From Nitrosospira sp. Nsp11 (GTDB taxonomy: Bacteria > Pseudomonadota > Gammaproteobacteria > Burkholderiales > Nitrosomonadaceae), in the NCBI RefSeq assembly GCF_900142705.1, contig NZ_FRBV01000002.1, positions 124,001 through 188,000 of the forward strand: DNA of 64,000 nucleotides, read 5' to 3'. The position numbers were made by a program, and so were the translations under genes. Below, piece by piece: positions 10,074 through 19,643 of this stretch. The notes beneath the pieces were generated by a model, which ran no database searches, was not told where the DNA came from, and was given only the letters and a program-made list of their open reading frames with translations. How positions within the stretch are numbered: position 1 is the first letter of the stretch; every line of letters begins with the position of its first letter.

Positions 10074-11534
10074 TTATTCCACGCGATAGTTTGGTGCTTC
10101 CTTGGTGATCTGCACGTTGTGGACGTGAGATTCGCGAATGCCGGCAGAGGTAATCTCGATAAACTCGGCTTTGGCGTGCATGTCGTCAATTGTTTCACAA
10201 CCGAGATAACCCATACCAGAGCGTAGCCCCCCTATAAGCTGATGGATTACGGCGATAACACTGCCTTTGAAGGGAACACGACCCTCTACGCCTTCCGGTA
10301 CCAGCTTTTCGGCATTCTGCTCGGCTTGCTGGAAATAGCGATCGCTCGAACCTTGCTGCATGGCAGAAAGTGATCCCATGCCACGGTAGGTTTTATAAGA
10401 CCGCCCCTGGAATAGCTCGATTTCGCCCGGCGCTTCGCTGGTGCCCGCGAATAGTCCGCCCAACATCACAGAGTTGGCCCCTGCGGCAATGGCCTTGGCG
10501 ATATCGCCGGAATAGCGGATGCCGCCGTCGGCAATCAGAGGTACGCCAGTGTTTGCCAGCGCATCGGATACGTTCTTGATTGCGGTGATTTGCGGCACCC
10601 CGACTCCTGCAACAATTCGTGTCGTGCAGATTGAGCCAGGGCCTATTCCGACTTTTACAGCATCAGCCCCTTGGTCAACCAGGGCTTTGGCGGCAGCAGC
10701 GGTTGCGATATTCCCGCCGATAACCTGGATTTGCGGAAACCTTTTCTTTACCCACTGTACCCGGTCAAGTACGCTCTGTGAATGTCCATGCGCGGTATCC
10801 ACCACGATCACGTCCACGCCTGCTTCGGCTAATGCCTCCGCGCGTTCTTCACTGCCTTCGCCAACGCCAATAGCCGCGCCTACGCGCAGACGCCCAAGGT
10901 CGTCCTTGCATGCGTTGGGGTGTTCGGATGTCTTGATTATGTCCTTTACGGTAATCAGTCCACGCAACTCAAAGTTACTATTCACCACCAGAACCCGCTC
11001 CAGGCGGTGCTTGTGGAGCAACTTCATTGCCTCCTCGCGGCCGGTGCCTTCGTTTACCGTCACCAGACGTTCTTTCAATGTCATGATGTTCTTGATGGGC
11101 TGATCAAGGTTGGTTTCAAAACGAAGATCCCGGTTGGTGACGATACCGACGACTTTTGACCCTTCCACTACCGGTAAGCCGGATATTTTGTATTTCCGGA
11201 TAAGGTTGAGTACCTCACGCACGGTCATATCCGGCGGGATGGTAATGGGATCTTTCACTATCCCGCTTTCGAATCGCTTGACATTGGCTACATGGGCTGC
11301 CTGGGACTCCGCCGACATATTCTTGTGAATAATGCCGATGCCGCCCTCCTGCGCAAGCGCAATAGCAAGCGGGGCCTCGGTCACCGTATCCATGGCGGCC
11401 GAAACCAGCGGTATGTTGAGAAAAATTTCGCGGCTAAGACGCGTAGCCAGGTTAACGTTGCGTGGTAAAACCACGGAGTGGGCGGGAAGCAGCAAAACAT
11501 CATCGAAGGTTAGAGCTTTCTCAACCAGTCTCAT
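10074..11534 (-). CDS. guaB: IMP dehydrogenase
   Basis: NAD-dependent oxidation of IMP to XMP, the rate-limiting step towards GMP. At 486 residues the (beta/alpha)8 barrel is interrupted by two CBS domains (~95-205). Catalytic Cys303 lies in [10 protein letters not shown], and the flap contains [10 protein letters not shown]. The N-terminal [11 protein letters not shown] motif is typical. It is followed by guaA. In many betaproteobacteria guaB lies directly after rnfH; here four unrelated genes intervene. Confidence 0.98.
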   Translation of the reverse strand: MRLVEKALTFDDVLLLPAHSVVLPRNVNLATRLSREIFLNIPLVSAAMDTVTEAPLAIALAQEGGIGIIHKNMSAESQAAHVANVKRFESGIVKDPITIPPDMTVREVLNLIRKYKISGLPVVEGSKVVGIVTNRDLRFETNLDQPIKNIMTLKERLVTVNEGTGREEAMKLLHKHRLERVLVVNSNFELRGLITVKDIIKTSEHPNACKDDLGRLRVGAAIGVGEGSEERAEALAEAGVDVIVVDTAHGHSQSVLDRVQWVKKRFPQIQVIGGNIATAAAAKALVDQGADAVKVGIGPGSICTTRIVAGVGVPQITAIKNVSDALANTGVPLIADGGIRYSGDIAKAIAAGANSVMLGGLFAGTSEAPGEIELFQGRSYKTYRGMGSLSAMQQGSSDRYFQQAEQNAEKLVPEGVEGRVPFKGSVIAVIHQLIGGLRSGMGYLGCETIDDMHAKAEFIEITSAGIRESHVHNVQITKEAPNYRVE

Positions 11535-11840
11535 GGCATTGATCCTTCACAAAGCGGCATTATAACGAACCCGGTGGATTGTGGCGAATGAACTATATCA
11601 AGATGGACGAGCCAGTGTGTCCAAAGCAGCATGCTCGGCCTGTTTGGTACGCGTACGGGGCCAAAATCTTCTATCCGGAAGTTTTTTGCGGACGCATGCA
11701 AGAGCCACTCCTTGACGAGGTGCGTTAATCGATCTATAAAGCAAGCAGGCCAATGTTGGCACCAGCGTCAATTTTCTAAGCCTGTTCAGTTCCAGGTGTC
11801 CTCAACACCATGTCAACAGCACGTTTTCTCGGGAGCGGTT
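11535..11840. other. Divergent intergenic region between guaB and a cupin gene
   Basis: About 306 bases that should hold the guaB promoter (minus) and the cupin promoter (plus). An in-frame extension of the cupin frame runs back to 11631 but has no domain and no ribosome-binding site. No operator or riboswitch recognised. Confidence 0.45.
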
Positions 11841-12173
11841 ATGGCGATACATCACGCATCGTCGGGCGAGTTGATCGATATTCGTCCGCTGAAAGACAGC
11901 CTCAAAACCACCATCTCAAATGCATTATTCAAGTCCAACCATCTCGAAGTTTCGCGTATGGTTCTTCTTGCGGGCAAGGAGGTGCCTCCCCATCAAATGG
12001 CGGGGGAGATGACAATTCAATGCCTGGAGGGATCCGTTGAGCTTATGGTTGCCGGAATGACTCGATCCATGCGGGCGGGCGACCTGGTTTGTCTTGCAGG
12101 CTGCGAGACATATGCGCTGAGAGCGGTTGAAGATTCCTCCCTTCTGGTCACGATGCTTCTGCACGTCGCCTAG
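11841..12173 (+). CDS. Small cupin-domain protein
   Basis: A 110-residue single-domain cupin. Residues ~40-95 form the beta-barrel core, with KEVPPHQMAGEMTIQCLEGS as the first cupin motif (His and Glu available as metal ligands) and a weak second motif around RAGDLVCLAG. The second motif lacks the usual His, so the metal site may be incomplete; many such proteins are sugar- or phenolic-compound binders, or regulators. The start at 11841 follows GGGAGCGG. The substrate is unknown. It is followed 165 bases later by a DUF2945 gene on the same strand. Confidence 0.75.
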   Translation: MAIHHASSGELIDIRPLKDSLKTTISNALFKSNHLEVSRMVLLAGKEVPPHQMAGEMTIQCLEGSVELMVAGMTRSMRAGDLVCLAGCETYALRAVEDSSLLVTMLLHVA

Positions 12174-12338
12174 CGTTTTCTATGCCCATTCCTTCCACAC
12201 AAGAGGTGACGTAACCTGTCAAAGCCGCTTACATCCCTGAGATACACCTCGACAGACAGCTTTCAAGAAGGGGGAGAAAGATTGGAATCAGTGGTCCTAC
12301 GTTTTAATCGCGAGTATTAGCCTAAGGAGCCGAATATC

Positions 12339-12554
12339 ATGGTAAGCAAATTCAAAGTCGGCGATCACGTCACCTGGAACTCGGAAGCCGGACACGTCAG
12401 CGGAAAGATTATCAAAGTGCATACGAAAGACATCGACTACAAGGGCTATACGCATCATGCAAGCGAGGATGAGCCGCAATATGAGATCAAGAGCGACAAG
12501 ACCGACCACATCGCAATGCATAAAGGGTCGGCGTTAAAAAAGATAAACAGTTGA
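12339..12554 (+). CDS. DUF2945 / HVA1-type small protein
   Basis: A 71-residue basic protein of the DUF2945 family, recognised by FKVGDHVTWNSEAGHVSG and the C-terminal PQYEIKSDKTDHIAMHKG. The fold should be a small SH3-like beta-barrel resembling a hypervirulence-associated or KOW-like domain. Function is not established. A strong ribosome-binding site (AAGGAG, 12323-12328) precedes the ATG. Its neighbours, a cupin and a DNA glycosylase, give no clear link. Confidence 0.85.
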   Translation: MVSKFKVGDHVTWNSEAGHVSGKIIKVHTKDIDYKGYTHHASEDEPQYEIKSDKTDHIAMHKGSALKKINS

Positions 12555-12717
12555 GAGACTACTGGTAGTTTCACCGCAAGCTCTTCCTTATCAGTAACAA
12601 GGATACAGCAGACGCTAATAAGCTTGGGCGTCCGACGTTCTCGTACCTAATGTGAGAAACAAAATATCCTGCCCTTGAACCTGAATCCAGCAGTTGACCA
12701 TGTGTGAATCAGGTTGC

Positions 12718-13635
12718 CTATGGTCTCTCGAACGACGCACGGCCGATCTCACCGCGGGATTCCAGGCGGGCGAGCAGTAGATAAAAGTACAGCATCCCCC
12801 GCTGTTGGCCAAGCGTATCCAAAACGCTCTTCGCATCGTACGGCGCAGTGCCGGAGACGAGCGCAATATTACTCGCCACGCTGGTGTCGTTGGCGGGAAA
12901 CACATCCAGTCGCCCCAAGCCGCGCAGCAAAATGACCGTTGCCGTCCACGGGCCGATTCCTTTTATCTGACAAAGGATGGCTGCCGCATTCAGGCTCTTG
13001 CATTGCTCCAGTTTAGCCTTATCGATCCTGCCGGATGTGAGCGCTTCGGCCACGCGCCGCAATGTTGCGATTTTACTGGCGCTAAGCCCGGTTTCGCGCA
13101 GAAGATCGTCGGTTGCACGCAAAAAGCTTTCTACAGCTGGAAATACATACAATGGCACGGGTATGGCCTCAACTTTCACTGATTCTCCCAAGGCAACAAT
13201 CAAGCGACGCATAATCGCAATGGCGGCTTGCAGGCTTAACTGCTGAAACACGATTGCGTTAACGCAGGCTTCCCAGAGGGTGGGATAGCGAGGCGGTTTT
13301 ACACCCTGCATGCGTTGGACCAAAGGCGCCAGCCATGGGATGGCCTTAGCGGAATGCTCGAAGTCCACGAGGTCATGATCGCAGCCGAGCATCTCCCGGA
13401 CGAGCCCGAGCAGCTCAGCCTCGTTATTAGTATCACCTTCGATGACGGCAGACAATGAGTTTTGCCGGTTCTGCATGATGCGAACAATCACAGGCTCTGG
13501 CGAACCCGCGAGTGCACGTACGTATTGTCCTTCTGGCGTGAGTAGATCAACGATATTTGTCGATAGCCGTCGGAGGACGCTTACCGTAAGATCAAGCCGG
13601 TAGGGCGCTACGACGGGAATCTCGTACATTTTCAT
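12718..13635 (-). CDS. AlkA-type DNA-3-methyladenine glycosylase
   Basis: HhH-GPD superfamily DNA glycosylase, 305 residues, excising alkylated bases. The C-terminal half carries the helix-hairpin-helix IKGIGPWTATVILL, followed by FPANDTSV, whose Asp is the expected catalytic residue. EACVNAIVFQQLSLQAA matches the AlkA core. The first ~110 residues form an AlkA-like N-terminal domain. No Ada-type methyltransferase domain is fused. It is one of two AlkA-like genes in the window (the other at 48306-48995), and with ada and alkB makes a notable alkylation-repair set. It is on the minus strand downstream of the DUF6607 lipoprotein gene, separated by a perfect 16-bp inverted repeat. Confidence 0.85.
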   Translation of the reverse strand: MKMYEIPVVAPYRLDLTVSVLRRLSTNIVDLLTPEGQYVRALAGSPEPVIVRIMQNRQNSLSAVIEGDTNNEAELLGLVREMLGCDHDLVDFEHSAKAIPWLAPLVQRMQGVKPPRYPTLWEACVNAIVFQQLSLQAAIAIMRRLIVALGESVKVEAIPVPLYVFPAVESFLRATDDLLRETGLSASKIATLRRVAEALTSGRIDKAKLEQCKSLNAAAILCQIKGIGPWTATVILLRGLGRLDVFPANDTSVASNIALVSGTAPYDAKSVLDTLGQQRGMLYFYLLLARLESRGEIGRASFERP

Positions 13636-13727
13636 TGGTATCCCGTCCGGGAAGAAAAAAGAAAGGGAAGCCTGTTCTCTGATCTTGCCGCTTTAAGACC
13701 ATCATCCAGTGGAAGCGCGTCTAATGA

Positions 13728-13761
13728 TCTGGGCTAAGCTTCCTTGGAAGCTTAGCCCAGA
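13728..13761. terminator. Perfect 16-bp inverted repeat, terminator-like hairpin
   Basis: Arms 13728-13743 and 13746-13761 are perfect reverse complements separated by TT. The element lies between the end of the DUF6607 lipoprotein gene and the start of the AlkA-like gene. No T-run follows on either strand, so a simple intrinsic terminator is uncertain; it could stabilise the upstream mRNA or partly uncouple the two genes. Confidence 0.5.
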
Positions 13762-13815
13762 ATCTGCGTTTGCTTGCCTGGCAGCGTACGGCTTCACAGC
13801 CGGCGGAGCGTATGC

Positions 13816-14844
13816 TCAGGGCTTGATGATTGGCGCAGGTGTACCCACCTTGACGAATTTGCTGAAAGCGTCGTCAAGCTGCTTCCGGTATAAATTTAAT
13901 TGGGGGTTTTTCATGTATGCGTCCCCAAGGTCGAGCAGCGTCTTGTTAAAGCTCTCGTCCCCCGTTTGAAGAGACAGGGTTATCGATCCGTTCGTAGCGA
14001 GCCGGCTATCCCAGCGTGCGCGCACCTCTGACCAGAAATCGGATGTTCCCTTCCAATAGGCCAATGCGGGCCCGAAGTCGTAGCCTTCAATGCGTCGATA
14101 GTCGTTGAAACCGAATTCACGGACCAACGGTATATCTTTGCCATCTTGCATGCGCATGACTTTGGTATTGTCTTGCTCGTGCGCCCAGCCTTGCGGCGTA
14201 ATCGTTTGGCGATTTTCGGCATTGATCAGCTGATAATCGCTGCGCTTGGTGTATTCGCGCCGGGGTAGCGGCCGCCAGGTGCGCCCGGAGGTCCAGGTCG
14301 ATATTCCGTATTTGTGATTCCATTTTCCGCTACCGGCATACCGGGGGCCATCGTTTACTTCATAAACCAGTTGCGTCCAGGTGCCAGGTATATCGGCGGC
14401 ATTGCGCTCCCGCTCCTCGAAGCGTTGATCGCCGACAAATACCCAGTGCTTTGGCGATTCATATATCCAGTCCTGACGCCAGTGTTTGGTAAGGGCACCG
14501 CCACCCATAACAAGAATATGCTGGAGCGAGATTCGTCTGCCAGCATCTTCGACCAGCACGACGGACTCAAAACCCATGCTGCGCTTGGGCTGTTTACGCT
14601 CATAGCCTGGCTTCAGCACCACCGTCTCCTCAAACCTGAACTGGACTTCATATCCGCCCAGCATTGCAAGAATGGCACGGCGATCGCAGTTGAAAGGGTT
14701 TTCACCAGCAGCACAGCCGGCAACCGGACGTTCTACTGTCCGGTACTGCGATGAGTCAGATTTTGCCAAACGGGGTTGACCTGCGCATGCAGTGAGGAGC
14801 GAAAGCGTGAGCAAGCATATTGCAAATGAAAACGAGCGTGTCAT
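13816..14844 (-). CDS. DUF6607 family lipoprotein
   Basis: A 342-residue exported lipoprotein. Signal peptide 1-19 ends in lipobox LLTAC (Cys20). The body is beta-rich with many aromatic residues, for example WRQDWIYESPKHWVF and WNHKYGISTWTSGRTWRPL, and matches the DUF6607 family, whose function is unknown. The aromatic, conserved motifs suggest a ligand-binding barrel. The start codon gives a good signal peptide. It lies in the block that separates rnfH from guaB. Confidence 0.8.
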   Translation of the reverse strand: MTRSFSFAICLLTLSLLTACAGQPRLAKSDSSQYRTVERPVAGCAAGENPFNCDRRAILAMLGGYEVQFRFEETVVLKPGYERKQPKRSMGFESVVLVEDAGRRISLQHILVMGGGALTKHWRQDWIYESPKHWVFVGDQRFEERERNAADIPGTWTQLVYEVNDGPRYAGSGKWNHKYGISTWTSGRTWRPLPRREYTKRSDYQLINAENRQTITPQGWAHEQDNTKVMRMQDGKDIPLVREFGFNDYRRIEGYDFGPALAYWKGTSDFWSEVRARWDSRLATNGSITLSLQTGDESFNKTLLDLGDAYMKNPQLNLYRKQLDDAFSKFVKVGTPAPIIKP

Positions 14845-15158
14845 GAGTTCTCCATACTGGGCCCTGTTTGTCCCATTCTCGATTTGATCCTTTTTTCCGC
14901 CGTGGTATCTTTTTACAACATCTGGCGTCAGATACCCGGCCTGATCAGGCTGGCCGTGCCCACAAATCAGGATTTTTCGGCAATAACAGTGTCGGTGATG
15001 ATAATGATAATAATAATCACTGTCAATAAGATGGGAAGTGGCTCTGGGAGCGGACCCGAAAGCAGCAGGGGCCTCTCTTGCTGCTTCATCTTTTTAAGAC
15101 GTGGTAAGACGAGGTGGGAGTTATCTTTTTGTGATAAAACGGCGAAGAGTTTTTCCGC
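14845..15158. other. Intergenic region, no gene seen
   Basis: About 314 bases between DUF6607 and rnfH. It has an AT-rich stretch of ATA/ATG triplets near 14997-15019. A plus-strand open frame here has no domain and overlaps rnfH antisense; I regard it as chance. Confidence 0.45.
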
Positions 15159-15473
15159 TTATGTTTCCGCCTTTCGGATTGATTTGAACTCTTTCGCCCG
15201 TCTTCTGCGACTCTCTTTCGGATCCACCATCAAGGGCCGGTAGATCTCCACGCGGTCGCCCTCACAAAGAATGGTTCCATGCTGGACCAGCCTGCCGAAT
15301 ATGCCAAGTTTGTTGTGGGCCAGGTCTATTTCCGGGAAGAGATCGATGATTGCGGAAAGCTCCACAGCCTGTCTCGCTGTTGTTCCGGGCGGCACACTTA
15401 TGCGCCGCATAATCTGGTTCTCCGGTAAAGCGTAGACGACTTCGATCTCGATCTTGTGTTCACGAACTCCCAT
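15159..15473 (-). CDS. rnfH: RnfH-family ubiquitin-like protein
   Basis: A 104-residue RnfH (UPF0125) protein with a ubiquitin-like beta-grasp fold: IEIEVVYALPE at the start, a central LVQHGTILCEGDRVEIYRPL motif and a basic C-terminal tail DPKESRRRRAKEF. It is nearly always found with ratA, as here: its start overlaps the ratA stop by 14 bases. It is thought to accompany RatA or the Rnf complex, but its molecular role is not settled. The start at 15473 (GVREHKIEIEV) fits family length. Confidence 0.9.
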   Translation of the reverse strand: MGVREHKIEIEVVYALPENQIMRRISVPPGTTARQAVELSAIIDLFPEIDLAHNKLGIFGRLVQHGTILCEGDRVEIYRPLMVDPKESRRRRAKEFKSIRKAET

Positions 15474-15897
15474 AAACTTCTTCCGCACGCTCGATGAATG
15501 CGTCCACAAGATTATTGGCAATGATAAAAAATACCGGGCCCACCAGTTTTTCGAGAATCATGTGCGCAAACGTATAATGCAAACGAAATTCGATCTTGCA
15601 CGCGTTCTCTGCCAAAGGCGTAAAACGCCAGTGACCGTCGAGGTTCTGGAAAGGGCCGTTCAGCAGCGTCATGGTGATCAATTCCGGCGGATGCCTGATA
15701 TTCTTGGTAGTGAAGCTATGCTTGATGTGGTGATAATTGATCTGGACCGTCGCATGCGTAATCGAATCATTTTGTGGAGTGACAGATGAACCGCCACACC
15801 ACGGCAAAAACTTGGGATAGTCTTCCACTGCATCCACCAATGCAAACATCTGGCTCGCAGAATGCCCTATCAGTACTGACTTTTCGATTTCAGCCAT
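15460..15897 (-). CDS. ratA: RatA-family START-like protein (coenzyme Q-binding / ribosome-associated)
   Basis: A 145-residue START/polyketide-cyclase fold protein of the RatA/Coq10 family. Motifs include ALVDAVEDYPKFLPWC, the C-terminal helix with VGPVFFIIANNLVDAF and ERAEEVYG. E. coli RatA inhibits 70S assembly; mitochondrial Coq10 binds ubiquinone; either role could apply. It is divergent from smpB with about 90 bases between, the standard proteobacterial smpB-ratA-rnfH arrangement. The start at 15897 matches family N-termini (MAEIEKSVLI); an in-frame ATG lies six codons upstream. Confidence 0.92.
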   Translation of the reverse strand: MAEIEKSVLIGHSASQMFALVDAVEDYPKFLPWCGGSSVTPQNDSITHATVQINYHHIKHSFTTKNIRHPPELITMTLLNGPFQNLDGHWRFTPLAENACKIEFRLHYTFAHMILEKLVGPVFFIIANNLVDAFIERAEEVYGSS

Positions 15898-15987
15898 AAG
15901 ATAAACTGCCCGCATCGAACGAGACAGTATTGAAAGCTGTTAAAATACACGAAACCCGCGCGGAACTCACCCTTTTTCTTCCAATAC

Positions 15988-16431
15988 ATGAGCATTATTC
16001 AGAATAAAAAAGCTTTTCATGATTATTTTATCGAAGAGAAGCATGAAACCGGCGTAGTTTTCGAAGGTTGGGAGGTCAAGGCGATCCGCGCGGGACGGGT
16101 TCAGTTAAAAGAAGCTTACGTCGTCATCCGTAATAGCGAACTGTTCCTGATCGGTTGTCATATAAGCCCCTTGCTGGCAGCTTCCACCCATATCCAGCCG
16201 GATCCGGTTCGTACCCGCAAACTGCTGCTGCATGCCGAAGAAATTAAACGGCTTATCGGTAAGGTTGAGCGTGCGGGATACACATTGGTGCCGCTGGATA
16301 TGCATTATAAGGCGGGCAAAATCAAGCTTGAAATCGGCTTGGCCAAAGGCAAGAAGCAGCATGACAAACGTGAATCCGAGAAACAGAAAGAGTGGGTGCG
16401 CGACAAACAACGTCTAATGCGCGCGAAATAA
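15988..16431 (+). CDS. smpB: SsrA-binding protein SmpB
   Basis: The 147-residue RNA-binding partner of tmRNA in trans-translation, rescuing stalled ribosomes. The OB-fold body starts [17 protein letters not shown] and contains [19 protein letters not shown]. The basic C-terminal tail [15 protein letters not shown] ends with RQRLMRAK-like residues that enter the mRNA channel. No ssrA gene is adjacent. It is divergent from ratA. Confidence 0.98.
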   Translation: MSIIQNKKAFHDYFIEEKHETGVVFEGWEVKAIRAGRVQLKEAYVVIRNSELFLIGCHISPLLAASTHIQPDPVRTRKLLLHAEEIKRLIGKVERAGYTLVPLDMHYKAGKIKLEIGLAKGKKQHDKRESEKQKEWVRDKQRLMRAK

Positions 16432-16524
16432 ATCCTCGAATCCCCAGGCTTAAAAAATCTTTAGGCGGCGCGTTTCATTCGCCATCGTTAATTTCTGCAT
16501 ATATAGTTAACTTCCAATTTTATC

Positions 16525-17544
16525 ATGCATAAACCCATTGCTATCTGGTTGCTTGTTTGCTGCGCTCTGGTATTTGCCATGGTGGTGGTCGGTGGTGTTA
16601 CCCGGCTCACCCATTCCGGACTGTCCATTGTCGAATGGCAGCCCATCGTCGGCACCATGCCCCCGCTCGGCCAAAGTGATTGGGACGAACTTTTCGAAAA
16701 GTACCATCAGACGCCTCAGTATAAAAAAATCAATGTCGGCATGAGCCTGGAAGAATTCAAAGGCATTTTCTGGTGGGAATATTTTCACCGCCTGTTGGGG
16801 CGAGTCATTGGATTGGCTTTTTTTGTGCCTTTCGTATATTTCATTGCAAGAAAAGCAATTGACAAGCCATTGGGTCTCAAGCTGGCCGGGATTTTTCTTC
16901 TGGGGGGGTTGCAGGGCGGGATGGGTTGGTACATGGTAAAGAGCGGATTGGTGGATAATCCGCATGTAAGCCAATATCGGCTGACAGCCCATCTGGGGCT
17001 GGCTTTCGCCATCTATGCCGCTATGTTCTGGGTGGCGCTAGGGCTGCTTTATCCGGTTGGCACATCGTTAACCAGCACCGGATTAGGCGGTTTACGCCGT
17101 TTCTCGAATGCGCTGACTACCCTGATATTCATAATGATTTTATCGGGAGGTTTCGTGGCGGGTATCCAGGCAGGTTTTGCCTATAATACTTTTCCCTTGA
17201 TGAACGGCCACATCATTCCACCCGAATTATTCATACTGGAACCATGGTACCGAAATTTCTTTGACAACATGGCAACGGTTCAATTCGACCACCGCCTGAT
17301 TGCCTGGATGCTCGCAATCCTTATTCCAATTTTCTGGTTTAAATCCCGAAAATTACCACTTTCAGGTTCGGCTCGCCTCGCATGCACGCTGCTAATGGTT
17401 ATGCTTGGCATACAGATAAGCCTGGGAATCTCCACATTATTGCTTGTCGTCCCTCTGCCGCTGGCGGCAGCTCATCAAGCGGGAGCGGTGCTGTTGTTAA
17501 CTGCAGCACTCTGGGTAAATTACCAGTTACGCGTTAACCAATAG
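16525..17544 (+). CDS. ctaA: Heme A synthase (COX15/CtaA family)
   Basis: A 339-residue integral membrane protein with about eight TM helices that oxidises the C8 methyl of heme O to a formyl group to make heme A for aa3-type oxidases. Conserved heme-ligand histidines lie in [47 protein letters not shown] and [11 protein letters not shown], the expected pairs of the duplicated four-helix bundle. The cytochrome oxidase and ctaB genes are not in the window, so it is separated from its usual partners. It is close to the cytochrome c maturation operon but on the opposite strand. Confidence 0.93.
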   Translation: MHKPIAIWLLVCCALVFAMVVVGGVTRLTHSGLSIVEWQPIVGTMPPLGQSDWDELFEKYHQTPQYKKINVGMSLEEFKGIFWWEYFHRLLGRVIGLAFFVPFVYFIARKAIDKPLGLKLAGIFLLGGLQGGMGWYMVKSGLVDNPHVSQYRLTAHLGLAFAIYAAMFWVALGLLYPVGTSLTSTGLGGLRRFSNALTTLIFIMILSGGFVAGIQAGFAYNTFPLMNGHIIPPELFILEPWYRNFFDNMATVQFDHRLIAWMLAILIPIFWFKSRKLPLSGSARLACTLLMVMLGIQISLGISTLLLVVPLPLAAAHQAGAVLLLTAALWVNYQLRVNQ

Positions 17545-17853
17545 ATACCAATAGATGTTGCAATTGGCGGCCGCGTTTGGGTTGCTGCGGACGATAGAGA
17601 ATCAATGCCGAACGTCAAGGGAGCGATGGCGCCTTGGCTTGGGAAGCTTCACGGCAAAGATGGCTGGGGGTAAACGGCCATTTTCTCATGCGAGAAAACA
17701 GTGTAAAACTGGCAGATATGGCGGCAATAGCGAATTGCTTCGTTATTGCCGCCATAAAACACTTTATGTAACCTTACATTTAGATGTTCTGCATCCAGCA
17801 GGGCAGACGGAGACCCGGGAACTCACCCCTTGGTTGAACAGATGCTATCCTGA
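17545..17853. other. Convergent intergenic region between heme A synthase and ccmI
   Basis: About 309 bases where the two transcripts converge. The one clear structure is the inverted repeat at 17718-17755. A plus-strand open frame (17555-17857) has no recognisable domain and is probably chance. Confidence 0.5.
17718..17755. terminator. Hairpin between convergent ctaA and ccmI, likely bidirectional transcription end
   Basis: A 17-bp inverted repeat with a 4-base loop (17718-17734 and 17739-17755, one mismatch that becomes a G-U pair). It lies between the 3' ends of ctaA (plus) and ccmI (minus), the expected place of a bidirectional terminator. There is no strong T-run on either side, so factor-dependent ending or mRNA 3' protection is possible. 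Confidence 0.55.
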
Positions 17854-19161
17854 CTAGGGTAGTTGCTGATCAATTACCACATTGATACCCTTGTCACCTA
17901 TCCTGACTGGTTGACTGAAACCTTGCAGATCGCCACTTTGTGGCATAGGTGAGCCGGATTTTGAGATTCTGGCGCCTACCACCATCTCATCCGCAAAACT
18001 GGAGAGCTGCACGCCGGATCTGGCCATCGCATCGCTCAGTGAAAAAGTCGCTGGTAAATCCTTGACCTCCATGCGCAGGGTCGCCAGCGGCGCCTTTGGC
18101 CCCACTTTAGCGCGAGCGAATATATAAAGGCTATCATTGGGAGAACTTTTGCCAGCCAGTGCGGGACTCAACGTCACTTTACCGGAAAGTGTGCCCGACG
18201 AGGTCGAGGCTGCGGCGCCCGCAACCGACTCGGGCTTATTAGCAGGAGGAGGAGTCCGGTTGCTGGATGGCTGATCCTGCGCTCCTGCCATTAAACTACC
18301 TTTTCCTGAAGCCAGGGATTTCGCTTCCGCAATACTGTTCCTGACTGATTGCGCCAGCTCTGACTCAGAAGGTGGAATAAGGGCGAGTAGTTTTTCCCAG
18401 TAGGCGGCAGCATCCTTGAACCTTCTCCGCTCAAATTCAGCCGTGCCTGCCAGCGCCAATGCCTTGGGGTTGCCGGGATCGAGGCGCAGTGCTTTATTGA
18501 TCAGCTCGAGAGGTTCCCCCAACAGGCTGCCGTTATTCGTCATTGCCAAGATGTCAGCATAATCCGTAATGACCTGGGAGTTGTCCGGGCTCAGGGCAAG
18601 CGTTTTCTCATAAGCATCCTTTGCTTCGTCGAAGCGCTGCATCATTGCATAGGTTCGTCCCAGCATGAGCCAGCCTTCCGGGTCATCAGGCTGGTTTTTG
18701 AGCCGCTCTATGAGGTTTTCCAGCACCGCTGAAAAATTAGGATGGCCTTCCTCCGCGGACATGGCGGCCTGTTCAACCGGCGGCTGTGGTAATAAAGCTT
18801 TTGTATTGCCCAGCCAGAGATAAAGCGAAACTGCCAGCAGCGGCACGGCGAGTGTTGTTAGTGTGATGGTTGCAACATTGCGGTTTCCGCCCGTTGCTGC
18901 CGCCTCCATAACCTCTCCATCGGGAATATCCTGCAACATCCGTTGCTGTAATTCCCGTTTGCTTTGTTCGTATTGCTCATGAGTCAGAATATCGTTGCGC
19001 AAGTCGCTATCGAGTTCGGCCAGTTGATCCCGATAAATACTGACATTGGTCGCGTCGCGCGCCACACCAGCTTGGCGATCTCTTTTACTCCACAGCGTAG
19101 GAAGAACGAACAGCAAGGCACCGACAATAAAGATGCCGGCGACAACCCAAAATGACGTCAT
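17854..19161 (-). CDS. ccmI: Cytochrome c maturation protein CcmI (CycH)
   Basis: A 435-residue bitopic membrane protein that binds apocytochrome c and hands it to the CcmF/H heme lyase. N-terminal TM helix 1-21, a cytoplasmic coiled loop (RDQLAELDSDLRNDILTHEQ) and a second TM near 95-115. TPR repeats at ~145-285 include WLMLGRTYAMMQRFDEAKDA. The C-terminal periplasmic domain (~325-435) is the extended CcmI part. Its start overlaps the ccmH stop by four bases, the last gene of the ccm operon. Confidence 0.93.
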   Translation of the reverse strand: MTSFWVVAGIFIVGALLFVLPTLWSKRDRQAGVARDATNVSIYRDQLAELDSDLRNDILTHEQYEQSKRELQQRMLQDIPDGEVMEAAATGGNRNVATITLTTLAVPLLAVSLYLWLGNTKALLPQPPVEQAAMSAEEGHPNFSAVLENLIERLKNQPDDPEGWLMLGRTYAMMQRFDEAKDAYEKTLALSPDNSQVITDYADILAMTNNGSLLGEPLELINKALRLDPGNPKALALAGTAEFERRRFKDAAAYWEKLLALIPPSESELAQSVRNSIAEAKSLASGKGSLMAGAQDQPSSNRTPPPANKPESVAGAAASTSSGTLSGKVTLSPALAGKSSPNDSLYIFARAKVGPKAPLATLRMEVKDLPATFSLSDAMARSGVQLSSFADEMVVGARISKSGSPMPQSGDLQGFSQPVRIGDKGINVVIDQQLP

Positions 19162-19643
19162 GCGTTATTACCCTTGCTTCCCTTTAGCAGGGACTCAGCC
19201 TGCTTGCGTTGTTGTTCGGATAGCATTGGTTCTTCAATCTGATTTCGGCGGCGCTTGAGATAAACGACCAGCAGTACCGCCCCAATCAGAAGAAAGATAA
19301 ATGGACCGAACCATAAGAACATGGTCGAAGACTTGACCGGAGGACGATAGAGTACGAAATCGCCATACCTCGCCACGAGAAAGTCGACAATCTCCTTATC
19401 GCTTTTGTTTGCGTGCATCTGTTCGCGGATTTCGCGCCGCAGGTCATTGGCGAAATCAGCCCGTGAGCCCGCCAGTGATTCATTTTGGCATACGAGGCAG
19501 CGTAAATCTTCGGACAAGGCGATCATGCGCCTCTCGATCTCGGGATCTTCAGCCACCGGCGCTGCTTCCTTGGCCCAGCCGTAAGGTACCAGGAGCATCA
19601 GGGCGAGCAGCAAGGCAAGTTTTTTCATGTTGACAAAACTCAT
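19158..19643 (-). CDS. ccmH: Cytochrome c maturation protein CcmH (CcmL-type)
   Basis: A 161-residue membrane-anchored thiol protein that reduces or presents the apocytochrome CXXCH cysteines. Signal peptide ~1-24. The redox motif LRCLVCQ (Cys49 and Cys52) sits in the three-helix CcmH domain, with DFLVARYGDFVLYRPP conserved. A C-terminal TM helix (~104-124) is followed by a cytoplasmic tail. It lacks the fused TPR part of E. coli CcmH, which is supplied by the separate ccmI. It overlaps ccmG by four bases (19640-19643), supporting this start. Confidence 0.95.
   Translation of the reverse strand: MSFVNMKKLALLLALMLLVPYGWAKEAAPVAEDPEIERRMIALSEDLRCLVCQNESLAGSRADFANDLRREIREQMHANKSDKEIVDFLVARYGDFVLYRPPVKSSTMFLWFGPFIFLLIGAVLLVVYLKRRRNQIEEPMLSEQQRKQAESLLKGSKGNNA

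Noticed and set aside
14884-15243. 119-residue plus-strand frame
   Set aside because: Contains a low-complexity ATA-repeat-derived Ile/Met run and overlaps rnfH antisense.
17555-17857. 100-residue plus-strand frame after heme A synthase
   Set aside because: It runs through the hairpin at 17718-17755 and into ccmI antisense, with no domain.
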